DNA of 64,000 nucleotides, taken from NCBI GenBank assembly GCA_040382075.1, contig JBEIGD010000008.1:1-64000 (forward strand), read 5' to 3'. This document shows, piece after piece, positions 44,187-52,829 of this stretch. Every line of letters begins with the position of its first letter. Position 1 is the first letter of the stretch. A program made the translations under genes and the position numbers. Source of the DNA: UBA6669 sp040382075. GTDB lineage: Bacteria > Verrucomicrobiota > Verrucomicrobiia > Opitutales > Opitutaceae. Under the pieces are notes generated by a model that did no database searches, was not told the DNA's origin, and saw only the letters and a program-made list of their open reading frames with translations.

Positions 44187-46187
44187 ATGCATTCACTCGC
44201 CCCGATCGACTATGCCCTCATGGGCGGCTACCTCCTGCTGAGCCTGACGATGGGCGTGCTGATGAGTCGCAAAGCGAGCACCAGCCTTGACCACTACTTC
44301 CTCGGAGGCAAGCGGTTGCCCTGGTACTTCCTCGGAGTGGCGGGCATGGCGAACTGGTTCGATCTCACGGGGACGATGATCATCACGTCGTTCCTGTACA
44401 TGCTCGGTCCTCGCGGGCTCTTCATTGAGTTCCGGGGAGGGGCGGTGCTGATTCTCGCCTTCATGCTCGCGTTCACGGGCAAGTGGCATCGCCGGTCGGG
44501 CTGCATGACGGGTGCGGAGTGGATGAAGTACCGCTTCGGAGACGGCCCGGCCGCGAACGGCGTGCGGGTCATCATCGCGCTTTCCAACCTCATCTTCACC
44601 GTCACCTTGCTCGCGGTCCTGATCCGGGGCGCGAGTTTGTTCCTCGGGATCTTTTTCCCCTGGCCCCCATTCTACACCACCCTCGTCCTGATCACGGTGA
44701 CGACGCTGTACACCGTCGGCTCCGGATTCTACGGCGTCGTGCTGACCGATCTGGTGCAGGGCGTGGTGGTCATTGCCTCGTGCATCACGGTCTCGGTCCT
44801 CGCGTGGCAATTGGTCCCCAGCAGTGCGGAGCTTGCCGCAACCGCGGCGCAGGTCACGGGCAACCCCGACTGGACCCACTCGCTGCCCGCGTGGCACACC
44901 CCGATGCCACCAGGCTACGAAGCGTACTCGCCCCTGATCCTGATGGCGGGCTTCTACCTGCTCCGTAACGTTATCGGAGGGCTGGCGACCGGCGCGGAGC
45001 CGCGCTACTTCGGAGCGAAGAGCGACCGGGAGTGCGGGCTCCAGTCGCTTCTGCAGGGCGTAATGGTCATGTTCCGCTGGCCGCTGATGATCGGCTTCGC
45101 GGTGATGGGCATCTATCTGGTTCACCGACTCTTCCCTGACACCTCCGGGGTCGAGTCAGCCGCGCGCGCCATTCACGCGCACTTTCCCGACATCTCGGCG
45201 GCGATCTGGCACGACACCACGAGCGCCATCGTCAATCATCCGGATCGCTACCCAGTCCCCCTGATCGGCGAGTTGCGCAACGCGCTGGGTGACGACTGGC
45301 GAAACCGCCTCCCCTTGGTCGGCATCGGCGGGACCATCAATCCCGAGATCATCCTACCCGCCGTGCTCCTGCAGATGCTCCCGGCGGGATTCAAGGGCCT
45401 CGTGCTTGTGGCCATGGTGGCCGCACTCATGTCCTGCAAGAACGGGCTCGTGAATCACGCGGGCAGCTACTTTGTCCGCGACCTGTATCAGAATCTCTTC
45501 CGCCCCACGGCCACGAACCGGGAACTCATTCTCGCCTCGTACGCCTCAACGCTCTCGATCGTCGTGATCAGCTTCTACTTCGGAGTCGCCGCGACGAACA
45601 TCAACAGCCTCTTCGGCTGGCTGATCATGGGACTCATCTCCGGACAACTGGCTCCGCAGGTCCTGCGGTTCTACTGGTGGCGGTGCAATGCGTGGGGCAT
45701 GATCACCGGGTCCGCCATCGGAAATGTGGGTGCCATCGTACAGCGCTTGCTCAACCCCGAACTGCCCGAGGTTTCCCAATTCCTGCTCATGACCGCGCTC
45801 TCGTTCGCCGGAACGATCGTCGGCTCGCTCCTCACCGCCCCCACACCCCGGCCGGTGCTGGAGAACTTCTACCGCACCACGCGCCCCTTCGGTCTCTGGG
45901 GCCCCTTCCGATCGCTGTTCCATGGCGAGGACCGGCGCGCCATGGACCGTGAGAATCGCAACGACCTCCTCACCGTGCCTTTTGCGCTCCTCTGGCAGGT
46001 GACGCTCTTCCTCCTGCCCATGCAGCTGGTCATCAAATCGTATGACAGCTTCCTCGGCACCCTCCCCCTGTTCCTGCTCGGCTGCGCGGGAATGTACGTC
46101 TTCTGGTGGCGTCCCCTGAACGCGACTCCGCACCCGTTCCCCGTCCAAGGAGCGGCCCCTGGCGAATCGCGGGCCGTTTCCGGGTGA
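44187..46187 (+). CDS. Sodium:solute symporter (SSS family, first copy)
   Basis: A 666-residue membrane protein with about 13-15 hydrophobic helices. The SSS family pattern is clear near the start (SLDHYFLGGKRLPWYFLGVAGMANWFDLTGTMIITSFLYM) and in SGFYGVVLTDLVQGVVVIASC. It resembles sugar and sugar-acid symporters. It is longer than the usual 500-600 residues, with an extra C-terminal helical region that includes a cytoplasmic segment (LENFYRTTRPFGLWGPF, AMDRENRNDLLTVPFALLWQV). It is 34 bases after the first GH38 and probably brings in mannose or a small oligosaccharide. Very similar to the copy at 50812-52794. Confidence 0.92.
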   Translation: MHSLAPIDYALMGGYLLLSLTMGVLMSRKASTSLDHYFLGGKRLPWYFLGVAGMANWFDLTGTMIITSFLYMLGPRGLFIEFRGGAVLILAFMLAFTGKWHRRSGCMTGAEWMKYRFGDGPAANGVRVIIALSNLIFTVTLLAVLIRGASLFLGIFFPWPPFYTTLVLITVTTLYTVGSGFYGVVLTDLVQGVVVIASCITVSVLAWQLVPSSAELAATAAQVTGNPDWTHSLPAWHTPMPPGYEAYSPLILMAGFYLLRNVIGGLATGAEPRYFGAKSDRECGLQSLLQGVMVMFRWPLMIGFAVMGIYLVHRLFPDTSGVESAARAIHAHFPDISAAIWHDTTSAIVNHPDRYPVPLIGELRNALGDDWRNRLPLVGIGGTINPEIILPAVLLQMLPAGFKGLVLVAMVAALMSCKNGLVNHAGSYFVRDLYQNLFRPTATNRELILASYASTLSIVVISFYFGVAATNINSLFGWLIMGLISGQLAPQVLRFYWWRCNAWGMITGSAIGNVGAIVQRLLNPELPEVSQFLLMTALSFAGTIVGSLLTAPTPRPVLENFYRTTRPFGLWGPFRSLFHGEDRRAMDRENRNDLLTVPFALLWQVTLFLLPMQLVIKSYDSFLGTLPLFLLGCAGMYVFWWRPLNATPHPFPVQGAAPGESRAVSG

Positions 46188-46232
46188 TCCACGATCCGAC
46201 TTTCCAGCCCTCGTCTTTTTCTCTCTGACTCC

Positions 46233-49019
46233 ATGAAGCGACGTTCGAGCCCTTCGCCCATCCCCACGGTCCGCGAGGTCCACTACGTTCTCAGCACGCA
46301 CTGGGACCGAGAGTGGTACCAGACTTTCCAGGCCTTTCGTCATCGCTTGGTCCACCTGCTGGACCGCGTGATCGCGGACCTCGACTCCGGCGCGCTTCGC
46401 GGACCTTTCACGACGGATGGCCAGTCGATCATCCTCGATGACTACCTTGAGGTCCGTCCCGAGCGGACGGAGGACGTCAAGCGCCTCGTGCGGGATGGCA
46501 AGCTAGTCGTGGGCCCGTGGTTCGTGCTGCCGGATGAATGGCTCGTCTCCGGCGAATCGCTGATCCGGAACATTGAATTGGGTCGCCTCTCCGCTCGCCG
46601 CTTCGGCGCGGAGCCGTCCGATGCTGGGTTCGTCTGCGATCTCTTCGGTCACGTGAGCCAGCTGCCACAGATTCTGGCCGGCTTCGGCATTCAGGGTGCG
46701 TTCCTCTGGCGCGGACTCGAACCGCGCGGCGACGCGTTCCTGTGGTGGCGTGGCGCAGACGGCACCCGCATCCTCTGCTACCGCTTTCCCCGCACCGCCT
46801 ATTGCGACTTCGCGTGGGACGTCCGGCGCAGCCATCAGCACCACCTCCCCTTTGATGCGGCTAGGGCGGCGCGCGACATCGCCAACAACCTCGCCCGCGA
46901 AACCGGGCGCGCCGCGGAAGGGCCCCTGCTGCTCTTCGACGGCGGCGACCACCTCGAGCACGATCTTGAGCCGTATCGCGTGCTCATGGCTCAGCAGACG
47001 GACGCGGCATTCCCCTACGCGATCCGCCACAGCACGCTCGATGCCTTCCTCGCGGAGGCGAAGAAGCATGCCGGCAGAATCCGTCAGGAAGTCGTCGGAG
47101 AGCTTCGGGAGACGGGCGCCCGGCCGCTGGTCGAGGATCAACAGTGGCTGATCCCCGGCGTGCTCTCCAGCCGCGTGTGGATCAAGCAGAGCAACGCGCG
47201 TTGCCAGCACCTGCTCTGCCACTGGGCGGAGCCCTTCGGCGCCGCTGCCGCCGCGTGGTGCGGAGTCTCCTACCCGAGCGGATTCCTTTCCGTCGCGTGG
47301 CGCTGGCTGCTCATGAACCATCCGCACGATTCCATCTGCGGCTGCAGCATCGACGCCGTCCACGAAGACATGAAGTACCGCTTCGCCCAGTGCGCTCAGA
47401 TCGGTGAGGCGACCACCCACGAGGCACTTCTCTCTCTCGCGGCCGCCATCTCCGGGCCAATCGGGGAACGCGAGGTCCGGGTACTCGTCGCCAACCCCGT
47501 GGCCCGCGCCCTCGATCAAGGGGTGGAGCTGACGCTCCAGCTGCCGGCCGACTGGCGATGCTTCAACGAGTTCTTCGGCTTCGAACCCAAACCGGGATTC
47601 CGCATCTTCGGGCCCGATGGCGCCGAGATCCCCTACCAGCGGCTGAGCCAGGACATGAACCGCACGAAGTCGCGCCCCTTCCCGCGCCACTTCCCGCAGG
47701 TCTACCGCACCAACGATGTCGGCGTTGCGCTTCGTCTGGCGATTCCCCCGCTCGGCTACACGACGCTGACGGTACGCGAGGGGACGATGACCGACAAAGA
47801 TGACATCGTAGCCGCCACGATGCTCCCGACGCGGCATCCACAGCAGCCCGGATTCGCCACGAGCGAGCGTTCCATGAGCAATGGAGTCCTTGCGGTGACC
47901 ATTGAGTCGAATGGCTCACTGACCCTGACGGACCTGCGCTCCGGACAGACCTACTCCCGTCTCCTCACCTTCGAAGACGCAGCCGACATCGGGGACGGCT
48001 GGTACCGCGGTGAAGCGGTGAATGACCAGGTATTCACGTCCACCGCCGCCGCGTCCGACGTCGCGTTGCTCGCGGACGGACCCGAACTCACCCGTTTTCG
48101 CATCCGCACCACGCTGCGCGTTCCCGCGGACTTTGATTTCACCCGGATGGTGCGCTCCGGGAAGCTCGTTGAGGTCATCCTCGAAAGCGACCTTACCCTC
48201 CGGCGCGGGGCGGATCGCCTGGAGGTGCAGACCGTAGTCGAGAATACGGCCTGCGATCACCGCATCCGCGTGCTGTTTCCCTCGGGAGCGAAGACGGATG
48301 CTTACCTCTCCGACAGCGCGTTCGACATCGTGAGTCGGGCGGTCGCATTGCCGGCGGACAATCACCTCCGGCGCGAACTGGCGGTGGAGACCACTCCCCA
48401 GCAGTCATGGACCGCGGTCCACGACCGCCGCCGAGGCCTCGCGGTCATTGCGCCCGGGCTCATGGAGACGGCAGTCCGCGACCACGCCGATCGGCCCCTG
48501 GCACTGACGCTGTTCCGCGGCACCCGGCGGACCGTGTTCACGGACGGCGAGCCGAACGGACAGCTCCGCGGCACCCTTGCGTTCAGCTACTGGATCGTCC
48601 CGCTCACTGGCGCTCCGAACCGGGCGCGGTTGTGCGACGCGGCCATCGAGCTTGGGGCGGGGCTGCGGAGCGAACAGCTCACCGCTCCGGCGCTGGCCGC
48701 CCTCTTTGCCCCGGTGCGGCGCGGCCTTCCCCCCAGCGCCTCGCTGCTACGTGCGAGGGGCGTCGTTGTGACCAGCGCCCGCCAGAACGGCGGGGCGCTC
48801 GAGGTCCGCTGTTTCAACCCCGACGAACGCACCCTCGCGGCCGAGCTCGATTTCTCGGGTCGCCCGGCTGATGCGCCGCTTCCCCGTGAGGCACAGCGGG
48901 TCGACTTCGAAGGCCGGGTGCAGGGACGCCGACTCCCGCTCCGGTCCGGACGGCTGCGGTTCAACGCCAAGGCCAAGGAAATCATCACCCTCCGTATTCG
49001 CATGGATTCAAGCACATGA
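46233..49019 (+). CDS. Glycoside hydrolase family 38 alpha-mannosidase (second copy)
   Basis: A 928-residue enzyme with the same plan as the first GH38: zinc ligands His23 and Asp25 (YVLSTHWDREWYQ), nucleophile Asp136 (VCDLFGHVSQLPQI), NHPHDSICGCSIDAVHEDMKYR, and CFNEFFGFEPKPGFRI shared word for word with its paralogue. No signal peptide. The leader TTTTTCTCTCTGACTCC before the ATG is a clear pyrimidine tract. The stop overlaps the next start by four bases. Retention of both catalytic centres suggests division of labour by linkage rather than redundancy (inference). Confidence 0.93.
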   Translation: MKRRSSPSPIPTVREVHYVLSTHWDREWYQTFQAFRHRLVHLLDRVIADLDSGALRGPFTTDGQSIILDDYLEVRPERTEDVKRLVRDGKLVVGPWFVLPDEWLVSGESLIRNIELGRLSARRFGAEPSDAGFVCDLFGHVSQLPQILAGFGIQGAFLWRGLEPRGDAFLWWRGADGTRILCYRFPRTAYCDFAWDVRRSHQHHLPFDAARAARDIANNLARETGRAAEGPLLLFDGGDHLEHDLEPYRVLMAQQTDAAFPYAIRHSTLDAFLAEAKKHAGRIRQEVVGELRETGARPLVEDQQWLIPGVLSSRVWIKQSNARCQHLLCHWAEPFGAAAAAWCGVSYPSGFLSVAWRWLLMNHPHDSICGCSIDAVHEDMKYRFAQCAQIGEATTHEALLSLAAAISGPIGEREVRVLVANPVARALDQGVELTLQLPADWRCFNEFFGFEPKPGFRIFGPDGAEIPYQRLSQDMNRTKSRPFPRHFPQVYRTNDVGVALRLAIPPLGYTTLTVREGTMTDKDDIVAATMLPTRHPQQPGFATSERSMSNGVLAVTIESNGSLTLTDLRSGQTYSRLLTFEDAADIGDGWYRGEAVNDQVFTSTAAASDVALLADGPELTRFRIRTTLRVPADFDFTRMVRSGKLVEVILESDLTLRRGADRLEVQTVVENTACDHRIRVLFPSGAKTDAYLSDSAFDIVSRAVALPADNHLRRELAVETTPQQSWTAVHDRRRGLAVIAPGLMETAVRDHADRPLALTLFRGTRRTVFTDGEPNGQLRGTLAFSYWIVPLTGAPNRARLCDAAIELGAGLRSEQLTAPALAALFAPVRRGLPPSASLLRARGVVVTSARQNGGALEVRCFNPDERTLAAELDFSGRPADAPLPREAQRVDFEGRVQGRRLPLRSGRLRFNAKAKEIITLRIRMDSST

Positions 49020-50788
49020 TCCGACGACAAATCCTAATCATCCTCGTAGTCGCCTGGTCCGCGATGTCCGCCGGCGCGGCCGCAGCCGCCGCAGAACCCC
49101 TCCACGTCTATCGTCTAGCGGCAACGAAGGATGCGCGAGGCTGGGACGAAGCGATGGCCGTGGTGAGCCTGCAGGGCCTGATCAATCGATCTGGTCCGGC
49201 GCTTTATGTCCTTTCTCCGCCACGGGACGGCGCCGCAGCGGAGCGGACTCGGACGCAGTATTGGCTCGACCTCTTGAGCCAGGACGGCGGGTGGCTGGCC
49301 GACCGCGCGCAGACCGACGTGCGAGGACTCGATGCGTTGATCGCACTGGCTGGCCCGCGTCTCAAAGGCGTCGTGATCTGGGATCCTGCAGTCCCCGCCA
49401 CCGTGAATGTTGCCACGACGATCGCCGGCGTGCGGGACGCCGTGGTGATGAGTCCGGAACTCGCCGTCGCCACGCCGGGGGCGCGGCGACTGCCGATCAT
49501 CGAAGACCTGCGAGGGCGGTTCACCGGAGCCGAGACCGGCAGTGCGAAGAACGATGCGTACCGTTGGGCGATCCGCGAGTATCTGGCGAAGGGCCTCTGC
49601 TCATCCCACTACCTCGCCCTGCAGCATGATGCGTGGAACACGCGCGCCCGTGGGCAGATCGACTATGTCGTGAATCGCGACCGTGCCATCCGCGAGCGAG
49701 CCTTCACCTTCGACCTCTCTCCCTGGGGCGACGAGACCCCGGCAGATGATCGTCATCAACGCCTCGGACTCGATTTGGAGACCTATCACCTGCTCCTCGC
49801 CGAGACCCTGCGCCAGTCCGCAGGTCGACATCTCACGGAGCTCGCCGGTTTCTTTGTCTTCAACAAGTACAGCAACTGGGACGGCAATGTAAGTCGGCAC
49901 GAGCCGGTGCCGACGGAATGGGAGACGGTGCGGACCATTTCGCCGTACAACGTGTACCAGAATACCGTGACGGGCGATGCGTACAACCAGTCGCTGCACA
50001 TCCATGCGCCGCGCCAGCCCTTGAAGCAGGATCGACGGGCCCACTCCCGGACACCGGAAGACAAGACCTACCTCTGCATCCTCATGGCGGACTACGACTC
50101 CACGGCCGTCCTATATGACACCCTGCCGCGAGTCTGGGACGATCCCAATCGTGGGAAGGTTCCCCTCGCCTGGGGGATCAATCCAAACCTGCTCGAAGCC
50201 TATCCTGACCTGATCGCTCACTTCTACCGTACGCTCACTCCCGCCGACACAATCACCGCGGACGCCGGGGCGGCCGGCTACATCAATCCCAGCCGGATTC
50301 GCCCGGAGTACCTTCCGCTCTTCACAGAACACAACCGCCGGTACTTTCAGGAGGCGGACCTCACCATCGCGCCGATGGTCCTGGACTGGGTCGCGCCCGA
50401 CGCCGCCATCAAGGACGCCTTTGCCGCGTTTTCGCCCGACGGATACGGAGCAATGGTGTGGGACATGCATACAAATAGTGGTCGCGGCCCGGATCCGCAC
50501 GTGTGGCGCGGCATGCCGGTGCTCAACCTGCTGAACCACGCCAATGAATTCCCCGGCCCCAAGAAGACCGCGGAGATCATCGCGGAGGCGATCGCGCAAC
50601 AAGCCGGAGGACTGCCGGGCTTCTACTTCTTCCGGATCGTTTGGACCAGCCCGACCCAAATCCTCGACATGCTGGAGGAACTGCGCCGCCAGCAACCCGC
50701 GCTCAATTTCGAAGTCCTCGACGTGCACACATTCTACGCACTGGCCCGGCAGAAGCTCACCGCGAGTCCGACCATCCCTGCCCGCTAG
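49016..50788 (+). CDS. Secreted GxGYxYP-family protein (putative glycoside hydrolase)
   Basis: A 590-residue protein whose ATG overlaps the GH38 stop (ATGA at 49016-49019), giving translational coupling. The signal peptide is MIRRQILIILVVAWSAMSAGAAAAAA. The N-terminal half has VYRLAATKDARGWDEAMAVVSLQGLINRSGPALYVL, and the C-terminal half has YLCILMADYDSTAVLYDTLPRVWDDPNRGKVPLAWGINPNL and GAAGYINP (418-425), a variant of the eponymous GxGYxYP motif with Asn for Tyr. The family is common in Verrucomicrobiota and Bacteroidetes sugar loci but lacks a proven activity. It is the only clearly exported enzyme between the GH38 and symporter genes, so it may act on the incoming glycan. Confidence 0.85.
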   Translation: MIRRQILIILVVAWSAMSAGAAAAAAEPLHVYRLAATKDARGWDEAMAVVSLQGLINRSGPALYVLSPPRDGAAAERTRTQYWLDLLSQDGGWLADRAQTDVRGLDALIALAGPRLKGVVIWDPAVPATVNVATTIAGVRDAVVMSPELAVATPGARRLPIIEDLRGRFTGAETGSAKNDAYRWAIREYLAKGLCSSHYLALQHDAWNTRARGQIDYVVNRDRAIRERAFTFDLSPWGDETPADDRHQRLGLDLETYHLLLAETLRQSAGRHLTELAGFFVFNKYSNWDGNVSRHEPVPTEWETVRTISPYNVYQNTVTGDAYNQSLHIHAPRQPLKQDRRAHSRTPEDKTYLCILMADYDSTAVLYDTLPRVWDDPNRGKVPLAWGINPNLLEAYPDLIAHFYRTLTPADTITADAGAAGYINPSRIRPEYLPLFTEHNRRYFQEADLTIAPMVLDWVAPDAAIKDAFAAFSPDGYGAMVWDMHTNSGRGPDPHVWRGMPVLNLLNHANEFPGPKKTAEIIAEAIAQQAGGLPGFYFFRIVWTSPTQILDMLEELRRQQPALNFEVLDVHTFYALARQKLTASPTIPAR

Positions 50789-50811
50789 GATCCCCGTTAT
50801 CCCAAAGTCCC

Positions 50812-52794
50812 ATGCACTCCCTCGCCCTGATCGACTACATCATCATCATCGGCTACCTCGGGCTGAGCCTCGCGCTCGGGCTGATCATGAGCCGGCGAGC
50901 GAGCTCCAGCCTCGACCACTACTACCTCGGCGGCCGGAAAATGCCGTGGTACCTCCTTGGCGTCGTCGGGATGACGACCTGGTTCGACCTGACGGGGACG
51001 ATGATCATCACCTCGTTCCTCTACATGCTGGGACCGCGCGGACTCTTCATCGAGTTTCGCGGCGGGGCCGTCCTGATTCTCGCGTTCATGCTTGTCTACA
51101 CCGGCAAGTGGCACCGCCGGTCTGGCTGCATGACCGGCGCGGAGTGGGGCATTTACCGCTTCGGCGACAATCCAGTGGCCCAGTCCATGCGCGCGCTCGG
51201 CGCGGTGATGACGGTCATCACCATCACGATGATCTTCGCTTACCTCGTGCGTGGGGCGACCCTCTTCCTTGGGATGTTCTTCCCGTTCCCTCCCCTGTAC
51301 ACGACTCTCGTGGTGGTCGGGATCACGACCATCTACATGATCTCGTCGGGCTTCTACGGCGTCGTCCTGACCGACGTCATCCAGGGCTTGATCATCGTCG
51401 CGGCGTGCGTCGTCGTCGCCCTTATGGCGTGGGCGCAAGTGCCGGACGCGGCAACGCTCTCAGCCATCGCCAAGCAGGTCACGGGCAACCCGGACTGGAC
51501 GAGCTCGATGCCGGCCATGCACGTGCCCATGCCCCCGGGCTACGAAGCGTACTCACCGGTCATCCTCATGGCCGCCTTCTACCTGCTGCGACACTCGATC
51601 GGCGGCATGGGCACCGGCGGCGAAGCACGCTACTTCGCTGCGCGGAGCGACCGCGACTGCGGCCTGCAGTCCTTCCAGCAGGCGATTCTGACCATGTTCC
51701 GTTGGCCGCTGATGGTCGGCTTCGCGGTCTTGGGAATTCTGTTTGTCAGCGCGAACTTTCCCGATACCAGCGTGATCAAGCACGCGGCCGACGCGGTGCA
51801 TGCGGCGTACCCCGCGACGGCGGCGAACAACTGGCACGATCTGACCAGCGACATCATCAATAACCCGTCGAGCTATCCGGCCACGCTCATTCAAAGCCTT
51901 GAGGCGGCTTTAGGCTCGGAGTGGCGCCTGCGCCTGCCGCTGGTGGGCTTCAACGGCTCCATCAATCCCGAGCAGATTCTTCCCGCGGTCTTGCTGAACA
52001 TGATGCCCACCGGCATCAAGGGTCTACTCGTGGTCGCCATGCTGGCGGCGATGATGTCGACGCAGACCGGCATGGTGAACGGCGCCTGCGCCTACTTCGT
52101 GAAGGACATCTACCAAGCCTTCGTCCGTCCGAAGGCGGGCAACCGTGAACTCATCTTCGCTTCCTACGGCATCGCGATCGCCATCACCGTCGTTGGCTTC
52201 TACCTCGGCGTGGCTGCATCCAGCATCAATGATCTCTGGAGCTGGATCATCATGAGCCTCATGGCCGGTCAACTCGCGCCGGGGCTTCTCCGCCTGTACT
52301 GGTGGCGCTGCAACGCCTGGGGCTGCGTGGGCGGATCCGTGCTCGGTGCCGCGGGAGCCATCTCGCAGCGCATCCTCATGCCCGAGATGGGCGAAGTGAA
52401 CCAGTTCCTCTTCACGGCCGGCCTCTCGTTCGTTGGCACCATCTCCACCTCGCTGCTGACCGCGCCGACGCCGATGCCCGTGTTGCGCCACTTCTACAAA
52501 ACCACCCGTCCCTTTGGCTTCTGGGGTCCGCTCCGCTCAGAGGTCACGGGAGACGCCCGGGTCGCAATGGATCGCGAAAACCGCAACGACATCATTGCCC
52601 TGCCCTTCACCCTGCTGTGGCAGGTCACGATGTTCCTGCTGCCGATGCAACTGGTGACGCGCACCTACACCGCGTTTTGGATCACCCTCCCGCTGTTCCT
52701 GATCGGAGCCGCCGGCATGTATGTCTTCTGGTGGCGCCCCATGGCCAGCCGCGGTCCCGGCACCGATAAGGCCAATGCCACCGCTGCCGCCTGA
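50812..52794 (+). CDS. Sodium:solute symporter (SSS family, second copy)
   Basis: The ATG at 50812 (660 residues) is chosen because it aligns with the first symporter start (MHSLALIDY versus MHSLAPIDY); the longer frame overlaps the previous gene without membrane character. SLDHYYLGGRKMPWYLLGVVGMTTWFDLTGTM, SFLYMLGPRGLFIEFRGG and SGFYGVVLTDVIQGLIIVAAC follow the SSS pattern, and the C-terminal tail repeats LRHFYKTTRPFGFWGPLRSE and AMDRENRNDIIALPFTLLWQV. It is clearly a paralogue of 44187-46187 by local duplication. Different residues in several helices could mean a different sugar. Confidence 0.92.
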   Translation: MHSLALIDYIIIIGYLGLSLALGLIMSRRASSSLDHYYLGGRKMPWYLLGVVGMTTWFDLTGTMIITSFLYMLGPRGLFIEFRGGAVLILAFMLVYTGKWHRRSGCMTGAEWGIYRFGDNPVAQSMRALGAVMTVITITMIFAYLVRGATLFLGMFFPFPPLYTTLVVVGITTIYMISSGFYGVVLTDVIQGLIIVAACVVVALMAWAQVPDAATLSAIAKQVTGNPDWTSSMPAMHVPMPPGYEAYSPVILMAAFYLLRHSIGGMGTGGEARYFAARSDRDCGLQSFQQAILTMFRWPLMVGFAVLGILFVSANFPDTSVIKHAADAVHAAYPATAANNWHDLTSDIINNPSSYPATLIQSLEAALGSEWRLRLPLVGFNGSINPEQILPAVLLNMMPTGIKGLLVVAMLAAMMSTQTGMVNGACAYFVKDIYQAFVRPKAGNRELIFASYGIAIAITVVGFYLGVAASSINDLWSWIIMSLMAGQLAPGLLRLYWWRCNAWGCVGGSVLGAAGAISQRILMPEMGEVNQFLFTAGLSFVGTISTSLLTAPTPMPVLRHFYKTTRPFGFWGPLRSEVTGDARVAMDRENRNDIIALPFTLLWQVTMFLLPMQLVTRTYTAFWITLPLFLIGAAGMYVFWWRPMASRGPGTDKANATAAA

Positions 52795-52829
52795 TCCTGC
52801 GGTCTCCGCCTCCCCTTCGCCCGCCCGCC

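Noticed and set aside
41360..52794. Mobile element origin of the duplicated mannosidase/symporter module
   Set aside because: No transposase, terminal inverted repeats, target duplications or attachment sites were seen at the module borders; an old tandem duplication explains it.
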